This document shows, piece after piece, positions 14,233 through 22,658 of a DNA stretch of 36,471 nt (its first letter is position 1; each line of letters begins with the position of its first letter). A program made the position numbers and the translations under genes. The notes below the pieces were generated by a model. That model did no database searches, was not told the DNA's origin, and saw nothing but the letters and a program-made list of their open reading frames with translations. Origin of the DNA: Apopatocola sp963618015 (GTDB taxonomy: Bacteria; Bacillota; Clostridia; Oscillospirales; Oscillospiraceae); NCBI GenBank assembly GCA_963618015.1, contig CAVEQS010000030.1, forward strand, positions 1-36,471, in the 5' to 3' direction.

Positions 14233-15567
14233 ATGAAAACCTCGGATATGGATATGCTGAGCGGCGCACTGGCCGGAAAACTGCTGCTTTTTACGCTGCC
14301 TATTGCGCTCAGCAGCATGGTTCAGCAGCTTTTTAACGCGGCAGATACCGCCGTTGTCGGCCGTTTTTGCAGCGAAAACGCGCTGGCCGCAGTAGGGACG
14401 AATACCGAAATTGTTGCTCTGATCGTCACGGTTTCTTCGGGACTGTCCCTCGGGGCAAATGTTATGACAGCAAATCGCATAGGGCGGCGGGAAACCGGGG
14501 GGATACCGTCTGCGGTGCAGACGGCAATGCTTCTGGCGGCTCTCATCGGTACGATCGGGCTCCTCCTGGGGCAGATGGCCGCCGCGCCGCTGCTGCGGCT
14601 GATCCATACGCCGGAAAGCATCTTCCGTTCTGCGGAGCTCTACCTGCAAATCTATATGCTTGGCTACCCATTTCTGCTGCTGTACGATTTTGGCGCGTCG
14701 ATCCTGCGTGGGCGCGGCGACAGTCGCTATCCGTTTCTCGCGCTGCTCATCTCGGGCGCCGCCAATGTGGCGCTTAATCTGTTTTTCGTGATCGTGCTCC
14801 GCCTGGGTGTTGCCGGTGTCGCGCTTGCCACCGATATTTCCACTGCGCTCTCGGCGCTGCTGGTAATGTACCGGCTGACAAAGGACGAGCTATTTCGCTT
14901 TACGCTTCGCAGAGCGAGTTTCTCCCGGAAAAGTGCATGGGAGATTCTGAAAACCGGGATCCCTTCCGCCTTACAGGGCGCAGTGTTCTGTTTTGCCAAC
15001 ATCTTTGTGCAGGCGTCCGTTAACGGTTTCGGTGAAACGGCGATCGCGGGCAGCACCATTGCCATGAATTTCGAATATTTTACTTACTATATTATCACGG
15101 CATTTGCCCAGACGGCGACAACGTTTACCGGACAGAACCACGCTGCGGGTCAAAAGAAGAGGTGCAAGCAGATTTTCTGGCTGTGTCTGGGATTATCAAC
15201 CGTTTGCAGCTCCGTTCCGATTTTTATGATCGTGCTGTTCCGAGACTTTTTCTCCGGATTATTTATACCCGAGACGGCTGTAATCGAGAGCGCCGGAGTG
15301 CGTATCCTGTGTATTCTGCTGTATGAGCCGATATGCAGCCTGTATGAAATACCGGCGGGCGTTCTGCGCGGCAGCGCTCATGCGCTGTGCCCGGCAGTCG
15401 GAACGATGCTCGGTACCTGCGTGTTCCGTATTCTCTGGATTTGCACGGTGTTTCGCGAGAATCCCACGCTTCCCATGCTCTATCATGCGTTTCCGCTTTC
15501 CTGGATCGTTACGATCCTGCTGGTCAATGCAGGATTTTGGATTTTGCGATTTCGCGACAACGCATAA
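14233..15567 (+). CDS. MATE family multidrug/toxin efflux transporter
   Basis: A 444-residue inner-membrane antiporter with about 12 transmembrane helices in two halves, expelling organic cations or drugs with H+ or Na+. The N-terminal PIALSSMVQQLFNAADTAVVG and GRFCSENALAAVGT, and the FGASILRGRGDSRYPF motif around residue 155, place it in the DinF/NorM superfamily. The mirror motif YEIPAGVLRGSAHALCPAVG occurs in the second half. GAGAATGG precedes the start. It is divergent from a LysR regulator. Substrate unknown. Confidence 0.93.
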   Translation: MKTSDMDMLSGALAGKLLLFTLPIALSSMVQQLFNAADTAVVGRFCSENALAAVGTNTEIVALIVTVSSGLSLGANVMTANRIGRRETGGIPSAVQTAMLLAALIGTIGLLLGQMAAAPLLRLIHTPESIFRSAELYLQIYMLGYPFLLLYDFGASILRGRGDSRYPFLALLISGAANVALNLFFVIVLRLGVAGVALATDISTALSALLVMYRLTKDELFRFTLRRASFSRKSAWEILKTGIPSALQGAVFCFANIFVQASVNGFGETAIAGSTIAMNFEYFTYYIITAFAQTATTFTGQNHAAGQKKRCKQIFWLCLGLSTVCSSVPIFMIVLFRDFFSGLFIPETAVIESAGVRILCILLYEPICSLYEIPAGVLRGSAHALCPAVGTMLGTCVFRILWICTVFRENPTLPMLYHAFPLSWIVTILLVNAGFWILRFRDNA

Positions 15568-15580
15568 GACTGCCGGATGC

Positions 15581-15618
15581 GAAAGGGCCGCACATGGTTA
15601 TACCTGTGCGGCCCTTTC
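15581..15618. terminator. Hairpin terminator between MATE and gltS-like genes
   Basis: Perfect 14-bp stem GAAAGGGCCGCACA (15581-15594) with its complement at 15605-15618 and a 10-nt loop. It lies between the converging MATE and GltS genes and probably serves both; T-runs are weak on either side. Confidence 0.75.
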
Positions 15619-15638
15619 AAAAAGGATATATTATTATT

Positions 15639-17066
15639 TTATTGTTTTTTCGCGCTCTTGCGCCGGAAGATCGAGCGGCGGAGAAGGATGATGTTGAAGA
15701 TCACGAACAGCGCGGCGCACACACCGAGCACCATCCACGACTTCCCGACGCTCTGCGGCGCGACACCGACAAGAAGGAACATCGGCGCGCCGAAGAGGAT
15801 CGCCCACGGCATGTGGTAGACAAGGTTGTCGCTCGCCTGCGTTTCAAACTGCGGGTCGATCTCCCGCAGGAGGATGACGCCGGTGGACGCCGTGCCGGTC
15901 TGCATGCCGTAAAGCGAGAGAAACGCCTCGTGCTCGTACCACGGGAACACGCGCTTGCACACGAACCGGAGATAGAAGTATGTGCCGAACGCGCCCACGA
16001 TGCTGATGACCGTCAGCGGCAGGACGAACCGGTGGTCACGGAAGGCCGAAAGGTCGATCGCCGCAATGGACGCCACGACCATCAGATCGAACATGAAGCC
16101 CGCGATGCGGTTCTGCAGGAAGTTATTCGTATATTCGCGGTGCATGACGCCCTTTTTGCGAAGCGCTTTCATGACCGCCTTGATGAGCATGCCGAAAACG
16201 CTACTGAAAAGGAACTGGAAGCCCCAGATCATGCCCTGCACCGTTCCGGCGAGTCCCTTCGCCCCCGTTCCGGCGGGATCGAGCAGCGAGTTGATGCCCT
16301 TCATGAAGAGATACGCGAGCGCGTAGGCGAGGAACACGAGCGCGAGCTGGATCGTGAATTTGTCCATGGATTCCGAGATCGGCACCTCGTTGTCGCCGGT
16401 GAAGGTCGAGAGCGTGACGTTATCCTTGGCGTCCTCGCCGAGTTGTCCCTGGAAAATGCCCTTGCGGCGCAGCCAGTTCAGATAAATGACGCCGCCGACG
16501 CTTGCGGACACAAAGCCCATCGCGGCCACGGCGAGGCCAAAGCTTGTGCCGTTTCCAAAGCCCCACTGCATTTCGTAGTTGTGGCCCCAGTTGTAGGCCT
16601 GCCCCGGCCCCTGGCCGTAGCCCATCGGGAGGAGCAGCCCGGAGGCATAGAAGCTGCGGATGGCGTAATAGAGCCCGATCGTCACGAGCAGACCGAGCAC
16701 CGCCTGCAAAAGATATCCGTTTACGACCGTAACGCCGGTATCGAAGGCGCCGGTGCGGGAGCGGCCGTCCGTTTTTTTCTCGGTATTTCGCAGCGCAAGT
16801 GCGGCAAAGCCGAGACCGAGACCGTGGTATGTGAGAATTTCGAGCGTTCCGGTCGAAAAGAGCGGGTGGTGGAAGCCCCAGCGGGCGATGGCGTTGGCGA
16901 GCAGCAGCAGAAACCCGCCGAGCACGGAGCTCGGGATCAGCGCCTTGCGGATAAACGGGCAGACCCGGCGGAGAACATTGGCTGCGATCATCGCCGCGAA
17001 CAGCAGCGAGAGCGTCAGCACAAAGCTCCATACGTCGGCATCCCAGAGATTCATTCCAGTCGTCAT
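15639..17066 (-). CDS. gltS: GltS-like sodium/glutamate-type symporter
   Basis: A 475-residue integral membrane protein with about 11-12 hydrophobic helices. The motif GYGQGPGQAYNWGHNYE near residue 155 corresponds to the GltS GxGPGQA signature, and a second-half counterpart is SLYGMQTGTASTGVILLREIDP. Members of this family take up glutamate with Na+. This protein is longer than classical GltS (about 400 residues), with an expanded loop in the middle (GKD NVTLSTFTGDN region), so another organic anion is possible. It overlaps the MarR regulator by four bases (ATGA) and GAGGAAAA precedes the start. MarR control of its own transport operon is likely. Confidence 0.85.
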   Translation of the reverse strand: MTTGMNLWDADVWSFVLTLSLLFAAMIAANVLRRVCPFIRKALIPSSVLGGFLLLLANAIARWGFHHPLFSTGTLEILTYHGLGLGFAALALRNTEKKTDGRSRTGAFDTGVTVVNGYLLQAVLGLLVTIGLYYAIRSFYASGLLLPMGYGQGPGQAYNWGHNYEMQWGFGNGTSFGLAVAAMGFVSASVGGVIYLNWLRRKGIFQGQLGEDAKDNVTLSTFTGDNEVPISESMDKFTIQLALVFLAYALAYLFMKGINSLLDPAGTGAKGLAGTVQGMIWGFQFLFSSVFGMLIKAVMKALRKKGVMHREYTNNFLQNRIAGFMFDLMVVASIAAIDLSAFRDHRFVLPLTVISIVGAFGTYFYLRFVCKRVFPWYEHEAFLSLYGMQTGTASTGVILLREIDPQFETQASDNLVYHMPWAILFGAPMFLLVGVAPQSVGKSWMVLGVCAALFVIFNIILLRRSIFRRKSAKKQ

Positions 17067-17503
17067 TGGTTTTCCTCCCTCGTCTCGATGTGCCGGTTCA
17101 GGCTGTGCAGGACCTTTTCAAAGGTTTTCAATTCGTCCTCGGAATAGTCCGCGCGCAGCGCGTCCACGGCGTCGTCGATGAAGCACGTGGAGTTGCCGTA
17201 GTACTTGTAAAACCGCTCGCCGACCGTAATGCGGCACTCGCGCTTGTCGTCCTCCGACGTCGTTTTGCACACGTAGCCTTTTGCCACAAGGTTGTTGACC
17301 TTGTAGGTGGCGTTCGGCTGGGAAATGCCGAGCGTTTCGGCCAGCTGCGTGATCGTCGGGCTGCCGAGCAGATAGATCACGTCCACGGCGTAGGCCTCCG
17401 TGGCAGAGAGCGAACCGCTCTTCTCCCGGATGCGGCCAAACATCGCCCGGTAGGTCATCAGGCGCGACTTTTTGTAAAGTTCCAGTATCTCCTGCGAAAG
17501 CAT
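17063..17503 (-). CDS. MarR family transcriptional regulator
   Basis: A 146-residue winged-helix regulator: helices MLSQEILELYKKSRLMTY, the DNA-recognition segment SPTITQLAETLGISQPNATYKV followed by NNLVAKGYV and the wing CKTTSEDDKRECRITVGERF, then the C-terminal dimerisation helix. MarR proteins usually repress their own promoter and respond to small ligands. It is the first gene of an operon with the GltS-like transporter. The start at 17503 is chosen rather than 17518 because the earlier ATG is too close to the predicted transcript start and has no binding site, whereas GGGGTAAG precedes 17503. Confidence 0.85.
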   Translation of the reverse strand: MLSQEILELYKKSRLMTYRAMFGRIREKSGSLSATEAYAVDVIYLLGSPTITQLAETLGISQPNATYKVNNLVAKGYVCKTTSEDDKRECRITVGERFYKYYGNSTCFIDDAVDALRADYSEDELKTFEKVLHSLNRHIETREENQ

Positions 17504-17540
17504 ACTCTTACCCCGCAAATGTAAAGATTATATAAATTTC

Positions 17541-17569
17541 ATGATATATCTTTTTCCTTTGCGTGTCAA
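17541..17569 (-). promoter_or_regulatory. Promoter of the marR-gltS operon
   Basis: On the minus strand a perfect TTGACA (17564-17569) is 17 bases from TATCAT (17541-17546). The AT-rich downstream sequence ATATCATGAAATTTATAT has partial dyad symmetry and could be the MarR operator. Confidence 0.7.
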
Positions 17570-17603
17570 TTCCTTTCGGCGGCGGAGACTTTCAAAAAAG
17601 CAG

Positions 17604-18317
17604 TCAGCCCGGCGTATGTGCGCGGCGGTATTCGCCGGGCGATACGCCGTAGCACTCGCGGAAGGCCGAGGTGAACCGGCTCTGGCTCTCATAGCCGACG
17701 GCGCGGGCGATCGCGCCGATGTCGTCCTGCGTTTTGAGCAGCAGCGAGGCCGCCCGCTCCATGCGGTGCGCTTTCATGTGCGCGGCGAGGGATGTGCCGT
17801 ACACCTTTTTGAAAACGGCCTTGAGCGTCGTCGTGTTCATCAGAAATTCGCGCGAGAGCTCCTCGATCGTGAGCCGCTCAGAAAGGTGCGCGACCATGTA
17901 GTCGTGAACGTTTCGGATGATCTGCTCCTGCGATGCGCTCCGGTCGACGCTCTTTTCCGGGCAGGCGATCTCCATCACCTGCTCCACGATCTCGTGCAGG
18001 AGCTGTCCCTGCACGGTGTCGGGTGCGCGGTAATAGACCTCCTTGCCGTCGCGCCGGCTCTCCAGGAGACCGTTTTCAGCGAGCGAGCGCAGATGGTGCG
18101 ATACGGCGGGGCTGGACATATCGAGCATCGCGGCGATGTTGATGACGCACTCCTCCCGGTGGCTGAGCAGCCAGAAGATGCGCACGCGCGTCGGATCGCC
18201 GAGCGAGCGGAAAAGCTCCGCCACGGTGGCAAAGCGCGCATCGTCTGAAAGGACGCGGCGCACCTCGTCATCGTGCGGATGCGCGCCGTGGTCGTGGGGC
18301 AGGGAAAACTCCGGCAT
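17604..18317 (-). CDS. ArsR-AraC fusion metal-responsive regulator
   Basis: A 237-residue protein that joins two DNA-binding families. Residues 1-20 are His-rich (His8, His10, His13, His15), a possible metal site. Residues 25-100 form an ArsR/SmtB winged helix (FRSLGDPTRVRIFWLLSHRE, then CVINIAAMLDMSSPAVSHHL and RSLAENGLLESRRDGKEVYY). Residues 130-237 form a complete AraC-type double HTH (RLTIEELSREFLMNTTTLKAVFKK and the signature ARAVGYESQSRFTSAFRECY, then GVSPGEYRR). It is divergent from the HMA/P-type ATPase pair, so it most likely senses Zn, Cd or Pb and controls efflux. The start follows AAAAGGAG. A continuous antisense frame extends upstream but is not coding. Confidence 0.88.
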   Translation of the reverse strand: MPEFSLPHDHGAHPHDDEVRRVLSDDARFATVAELFRSLGDPTRVRIFWLLSHREECVINIAAMLDMSSPAVSHHLRSLAENGLLESRRDGKEVYYRAPDTVQGQLLHEIVEQVMEIACPEKSVDRSASQEQIIRNVHDYMVAHLSERLTIEELSREFLMNTTTLKAVFKKVYGTSLAAHMKAHRMERAASLLLKTQDDIGAIARAVGYESQSRFTSAFRECYGVSPGEYRRAHTPG

Positions 18318-18376
18318 GGCGTTTCTCCTTTTCGGAAATTTCGTTTGCCCATTCGGAAGCAGAGCGTCCAAACGGG

Positions 18377-18442
18377 TTGTTTTTTCGGAACAAAGCCAGT
18401 ATACTGCGCTTGTAACGATTAAGCAAGCATTTAATTGTTTGC
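18377..18442. promoter_or_regulatory. Divergent promoters sharing one -10, with ArsR-type operator
   Basis: Rightward promoter: TTGTTT (18377-18382), 17 bases, TATACT (18400-18405). Leftward promoter: TTGCTT (18421-18426 on the minus strand), 17 bases, TATACT (18399-18404 on the minus strand). Both use the palindrome AGTATACT at 18399-18406. An imperfect 20-bp dyad, GCAAGCATTTAATTGTTTGC (18423-18442), overlaps the leftward -35 and lies just after the rightward start point, as expected for an ArsR/SmtB repressor site. Confidence 0.65.
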
Positions 18443-18473
18443 ACTTAAAATGACAGAAAGGGAGATACATACC

Positions 18474-18692
18474 ATGAAAAAGACCTACAAGATCGAAGTC
18501 GACTGCGCCAACTGCGCCAACCTGATGGAGGATGCCACCAAGAAGACCGAGGGCGTCGCGGACGCCGTTGTGAATTTCATGACGCAGAAGATGACCGTGG
18601 AGCTTGCCGAGGGCAGCGATCCCAAGACTGTCATGCAGCACGTGCTGAAGGCCTGCAAGAAGGTCGAGCCCGACTGCGAGATCGAGCTTTGA
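18474..18692 (+). CDS. Stand-alone HMA heavy-metal-binding protein
   Basis: A 72-residue ferredoxin-fold heavy-metal-associated domain and nothing else. The N-terminal strand KKTYKIEVDCANCANLMED carries the metal motif Cys11-Ala-Asn-Cys14, which replaces the usual GMTCxxC; the rest (VADAVVNFMTQKMTVELAEG) follows the normal betaalphabetabetaalphabeta pattern. It precedes a P1B ATPase that lacks its own HMA domain, so it is probably a soluble metallochaperone or regulatory domain supplied in trans. The ATG at 18474 follows AGGGAGA; the earlier in-frame ATG overlaps the operator region. Cotranscribed with the ATPase. Confidence 0.9.
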   Translation: MKKTYKIEVDCANCANLMEDATKKTEGVADAVVNFMTQKMTVELAEGSDPKTVMQHVLKACKKVEPDCEIEL

Positions 18693-18740
18693 TTCTCGCC
18701 GCATCCGGCGGCACAGTTTCAAAACAGGAGGCGTAAAGCC

Positions 18741-20621
18741 ATGACAAAGAAACAGAAAAAAATGCTCTGGCGGATCGTCATTACCGCCGTGATGCTCATT
18801 GCGCTGCGCTTTATTCCGATTACCGGCATCCCGCAGCTCATCGCGTACCTTGTTGCCTACGCTGTGATCGGCTACGATATCCTGCGCAAAGCCGGGAAGG
18901 GCATCGCGAACGGCCAGCCGTTCGACGAAAACTTCCTCATGGCGCTTGCCACGCTCGGCGCATTCTTCCTCGCCATCTGGACGAAGAGCGGCGATTATGT
19001 GGAAGGCATCGCCGTTATGCTGTTTTACCAGATCGGCGAGCTGTTCCAGAGCTACGCCGTCGGCAAGAGCCGCCGCAACATCTCCGCGCTCATGGACATC
19101 CGCCCGGATTTCGCCAACATCGAAACGGACGGCAAGCTCGAGCAGGTCGACCCCGATGAGGTCGCCGTCGGCAGCGTGATCGTTGTGCAGCCCGGCGAAA
19201 AGGTGCCGCTGGACGGCGTCATCGTCGAGGGCGAGGCGAGCCTCAACACGAGCGCACTCACCGGCGAGAGCATGCCGCGCGATGTAAAGACCGGCGACGA
19301 GATCATCAGCGGCTGCATCAACCTGAACGGTGTGCTGAAGATCCGCACGACGAAGGAGTTCGGCGAATCCACCGTTTCCAAGATCCTCGATCTTGTGGAG
19401 AACGCCAGTTCCCGCAAGTCCCGCTCCGAGGCATTCATCTCCCGCTTCGCGAAGGTGTATACGCCGTCGGTGTGCGGCGCGGCGCTCGTGCTCGGCATTG
19501 TGGTGCCGCTCATCCGACTGGCCTGCGGTGCCGCCGCCAACTGGACGGACTGGATCTACCGCGCTCTCACGTTCCTCGTCGTGAGCTGCCCGTGCGCACT
19601 TGTCATCAGCATCCCGCTGAGCTTCTTTGCGGGCATCGGCGGCGCAAGCCGCGAGGGCATCCTCATCAAGGGCTCGAACTATCTCGAGGCGCTCTCGGAC
19701 GCGAAGTATCTCGTGTTCGATAAGACCGGCACGCTCACGCAGGGCGTGTTTGAAGTGACTGCCGTGCACCACAGCACGCTCGAGGAAGCGGAGCTGCTCG
19801 AGTATGCCGCGCTTGCCGAGTGCGCCTCGTCGCACCCGATCAGCAAGAGCCTCCAGAAGGCCTACGGCAAGGAGATCGACCGCAGCCGCGTTTCCGATAT
19901 CGAGGAGATCAGCGGCCACGGCATCACCGCCACGGTGGACGGCCATGCCGTCGCCGCGGGCAACGCCAAGCTCATGAAAAAGCTCGGCATTGAGGCTATC
20001 GAGTGCCACAGCGTCGGCACGATCATCCATATGGCGATCGACGGGCAGTACGCCGGTCACATCGTCATCTCCGATGTCCCGAAGCCCCATGCGAAGGAAG
20101 CCATCGCTGCGCTCAAAAAATGCGGCGTGAAAAAGACCGTCATGCTCACCGGTGACACGAAGCGCGTGGCCGAGCAGGTCGCTTCCGAGCTCGGTGTGGA
20201 CGAGGTGCGCAGCGAGCTTCTCCCCGGCGACAAGGTCGACGAGGTGGAAAAGCTCCTCGCGGCGAAAGGGCCGCACGAGCAGCTCGCCTTCGTCGGCGAC
20301 GGCATCAACGACGCGCCCGTGCTCACCCGTGCCGATATCGGCATTGCGATGGGCGCCATGGGCAGCGACGCCGCCATCGAGGCTGCGGACGTTGTCCTCA
20401 TGGACGACGACCCCAAGCAGATCGTCAAGGCCATTCGCATCTCGCGCAAGTGCATCGGCATCGTCAAGCAGAACATTGTGTTCTCGCTCATCATCAAGTT
20501 CGGCTGCCTCGCGCTCGTCGCGGTGGGCATTGCGAACATGTGGGCGGCGATCTTCGCCGACGTCGGCGTCATGATCCTCGCCGTGCTCAACGCCATCCGC
20601 GCGCTGCGGTATAAGGAATGA
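18741..20621 (+). CDS. cadA: Heavy-metal P1B-type ATPase (Zn/Cd/Pb exporter)
   Basis: A 626-residue membrane ATPase that exports soft divalent cations. The transmembrane metal site is Cys283-Pro284-Cys285 in SCPCALVISIPLS. The phosphorylation site is Asp327 in DKTGTLTQG, the TGES motif is near residue 175 (ALTGESMPRD), HP is in SSHPISKSL, and GDGINDAP is near residue 520. The last helix contains an Asp-Val-Gly in FADVGVMILAVLNAIRAL, as in ZntA/CadA of subtype P1B-2, which points to Zn, Cd or Pb. There is no N-terminal HMA domain; that function is encoded by the preceding gene. GGAGGCG lies before the start. Divergent from an ArsR-AraC regulator. Confidence 0.95.
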   Translation: MTKKQKKMLWRIVITAVMLIALRFIPITGIPQLIAYLVAYAVIGYDILRKAGKGIANGQPFDENFLMALATLGAFFLAIWTKSGDYVEGIAVMLFYQIGELFQSYAVGKSRRNISALMDIRPDFANIETDGKLEQVDPDEVAVGSVIVVQPGEKVPLDGVIVEGEASLNTSALTGESMPRDVKTGDEIISGCINLNGVLKIRTTKEFGESTVSKILDLVENASSRKSRSEAFISRFAKVYTPSVCGAALVLGIVVPLIRLACGAAANWTDWIYRALTFLVVSCPCALVISIPLSFFAGIGGASREGILIKGSNYLEALSDAKYLVFDKTGTLTQGVFEVTAVHHSTLEEAELLEYAALAECASSHPISKSLQKAYGKEIDRSRVSDIEEISGHGITATVDGHAVAAGNAKLMKKLGIEAIECHSVGTIIHMAIDGQYAGHIVISDVPKPHAKEAIAALKKCGVKKTVMLTGDTKRVAEQVASELGVDEVRSELLPGDKVDEVEKLLAAKGPHEQLAFVGDGINDAPVLTRADIGIAMGAMGSDAAIEAADVVLMDDDPKQIVKAIRISRKCIGIVKQNIVFSLIIKFGCLALVAVGIANMWAAIFADVGVMILAVLNAIRALRYKE

Positions 20622-20658
20622 TCCGATAGCGAGCAAGCTCGAAAAAACGGAAAAATAG

Positions 20659-20706
20659 AAGATCCCCCGGATGCAGAAAACGGAAGTACTGCATCCGGGG
20701 GATCTT
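20659..20706. terminator. Bidirectional terminator between cadA and rbsK
   Basis: Perfect 17-bp stem AAGATCCCCCGGATGCA (20659-20675) and its complement (20690-20706), 14-nt loop, between converging genes. Serves both. Confidence 0.85.
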
Positions 20707-20724
20707 GCTTGTGGCTTTGCCGGC

Positions 20725-21609
20725 TCATTGCCTGAGCGTCTCTTCCAGCCACGGGATGGACGGAACGGCGCCGGGACGTGTTACGGCGATCGCCGCTGCC
20801 TTCGCTGCGATCTCCATGGCGTCCTTCGGCGTTCCGCCGCGCAGCAGCATGGCGAGGAAGTACCCGGTGAACGTGTCGCCTGCGGCGGTCGTGTCCACGG
20901 CGGTCACCCGGCGGGCGGGGACGGAAAAACGCTCCGTTTTGTCTGCGTACATTGCTCCGTCGTGCCCGAGCGTCAGGACAATCGCGGCGCGCGGAAACCG
21001 GCGGCGCAGCGTATCAAGGATCTTTTCCGGCGCACTCTCGCCGGAGAGGGCTTCGCCTTCGATCTCGTTCACAAGGAAAATATCCACACATTCGAGCGGC
21101 CACGAGAGGATCTCCGCGGAAAACGGCGAGGGGTTGAGAACAACGGTCAGACCCTTTTCATGCGCGGCGCGCAGCACCTCCGGCATATGGGAGATCTCGT
21201 TCTGCGTCAGGAGAATATCGCCCGTGCCGTAGCCCTCGAGAAAGGCCGCGATATCGTCCGGATCCACCGTTCCGTTTGCGCCCGGCTCAACGATAATGCA
21301 GTTTTGCCCGTTGGCGTCGACCTGAATGATGGCGTGGCCTGTGGTGACGGAACGCGCGCGGATGCGCGCAGCGTCTACCCCGGCCTCCGCGCACACCGCG
21401 GTGAGCGCATCAAGCTCCGGTGCACCGACGCACCCGGCAAGCGCCGTTTCCGCGCCGCCGCGGCTGAGCGCGATCGCCTGGTTGAGACCCTTCCCGCCCC
21501 AGGCGGTGCGGTACTTCCGGCTGGAGACCGTTTCGCCCGGACGGACGATGTGCTCAAGCTCATAAACCTTATCTATGTTGATCGAACCGATCACGAGAGC
21601 TTTTTTCAT
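20725..21609 (-). CDS. rbsK: Ribokinase-like PfkB family sugar kinase
   Basis: A 294-residue PfkB kinase that phosphorylates ribose (or a related sugar) with ATP. GSINIDKVYELEHIVRPGET and AWGGKGLNQAIALSRGGAE match the ribokinase N-terminal signature; the C-terminal signature DTTAAGDTFTGYF holds the catalytic Asp. The start at 21609 is selected because GGAAAGGAAG precedes it. It overlaps the lacI-type regulator end by ATGA and so is in one operon with it. Across the divergent gap is ribose pyranase, supporting ribose 5-phosphate formation. Related kinases for other sugars share these motifs, so ribose is the most likely but not certain substrate. Confidence 0.88.
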   Translation of the reverse strand: MKKALVIGSINIDKVYELEHIVRPGETVSSRKYRTAWGGKGLNQAIALSRGGAETALAGCVGAPELDALTAVCAEAGVDAARIRARSVTTGHAIIQVDANGQNCIIVEPGANGTVDPDDIAAFLEGYGTGDILLTQNEISHMPEVLRAAHEKGLTVVLNPSPFSAEILSWPLECVDIFLVNEIEGEALSGESAPEKILDTLRRRFPRAAIVLTLGHDGAMYADKTERFSVPARRVTAVDTTAAGDTFTGYFLAMLLRGGTPKDAMEIAAKAAAIAVTRPGAVPSIPWLEETLRQ

Positions 21610-22616
21610 AATGTGCTTCCTTTCCTGCACGCTCGTGCGCTTTCTCTTTTGATAAGCCGGGGCTCAAAGTATATGGACTGGTGCGGCAGCTCCGGGTTGG
21701 CGATCTCCTGCATGGCACGGCTGCAAGCCTCATACCCGATGTCGTAGCCGGACTGGCGGACCGTTGTGAGCGGCGTGTCCAGCATTTCGCAGAAGCTGAT
21801 GTCATCAAAGCCCACGACGGAGATATCCTGCCCAACGGTAATGCCCCGCTCGCGAAACCGCCGGTAAAGCCCGATGGCAGTCATATCGTTTTCACAGAAT
21901 ACGGCGGTAAACCCTCCGGCGATCACGCTGTCCGCCAGCGTGTATCCTCCGGCGGAGAGATAGTCGCCCTCCATGACCATGTCGCCGGTCACGGGAATCC
22001 CGGCTTCCTCCATGGCCCAGCGGTAGCCGGACTCGCGCTCCTGCGAGCTCATGAGCCAGCGCGGCCCGGTGATGCATGCGATGCGGCGGTGCCCCAGCTC
22101 GATCAGATGCCTTGCGGCAAGATATCCGCCTTTGCGGTTGTTCAGCCGGACGGAGCTGTACGGCAGCGACGGCGACTGCCGGTCTACCTGGATCACCGGG
22201 CAGGACATGCCGGCAAATACATCGGGCGAACAATTGTAGGAAAGGGCAACGATCAGCGCGGACACGCCCGTTGCGGCCATGGAGCGGATCTGCTCGGCGT
22301 CGCGGCTGGGTGACTCGCCGTTCGTTGCGAGGAGGACCTTGGCCTCCTGCTTATAGGCGCAGTCCGTCATCCCCTGCACGATGTCTGCAAAAAAGGCGTT
22401 GGACAGCTCCGGGACGATCAGTCCGAGAATGACCGGCTTCTGCCGGCTTTTCCGTTTTCCGCTCGGCAGATAGCCGACGCGCTCTGCCGCCTCAAAGATC
22501 CGTTGGCGGTTTTCCGGGGAAATGCGGTTTTCTCTGTGGTTCAGTACGAGTGACACGCTGCTGACGGACAGCCCCAGCTCCTCTGCGATGCTGCGAAGCG
22601 TCGGTTTTTGCTCCAT
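21606..22616 (-). CDS. rbsR: LacI family transcriptional regulator
   Basis: A 336-residue LacI/GalR regulator. The N-terminal HTH LRSIAEELGLSVSSVSLVLN and hinge region ENRQRIFEAAERVGYLP are typical, followed by the two-lobe sugar-sensing domain (PVILGLIVPELSNAFFADIV, NNRKGGYLAARHLIELGHRR, VVGFDDISFCEMLDTPLTTV). It is the first gene of an operon with the ribokinase and divergent from the pyranase/ABC importer operon. It is therefore expected to repress both and to respond to the imported sugar or its product. Promoter at 22659-22686. Confidence 0.92.
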   Translation of the reverse strand: MEQKPTLRSIAEELGLSVSSVSLVLNHRENRISPENRQRIFEAAERVGYLPSGKRKSRQKPVILGLIVPELSNAFFADIVQGMTDCAYKQEAKVLLATNGESPSRDAEQIRSMAATGVSALIVALSYNCSPDVFAGMSCPVIQVDRQSPSLPYSSVRLNNRKGGYLAARHLIELGHRRIACITGPRWLMSSQERESGYRWAMEEAGIPVTGDMVMEGDYLSAGGYTLADSVIAGGFTAVFCENDMTAIGLYRRFRERGITVGQDISVVGFDDISFCEMLDTPLTTVRQSGYDIGYEACSRAMQEIANPELPHQSIYFEPRLIKRESARACRKGSTL

Positions 22617-22658
22617 ATGGCCGCTTTACCACCCTTCCGTTCGATTCCTTTCGCTTTG

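Noticed and set aside
16400..17031. Other-frame readings of the GltS-like gene suggesting a frameshift
   Set aside because: The 475-codon frame is continuous and hydrophobic throughout with both family motifs; no frameshift is needed.
17526..17532. TATAAT close to the MarR start as the operon promoter -10
   Set aside because: The only good -35 (TTGACA) is 31 bases away from it, whereas TATCAT at 17541-17546 has an exact 17-base spacer.
17604..20636. A 1010-codon open frame on the minus strand running through the ATPase and HMA genes into the regulator
   Set aside because: Only the last 237 codons, after a good ribosome binding site at 18317, encode recognisable domains. The rest is antisense to clearly coding genes and is open because of high GC and codon bias.
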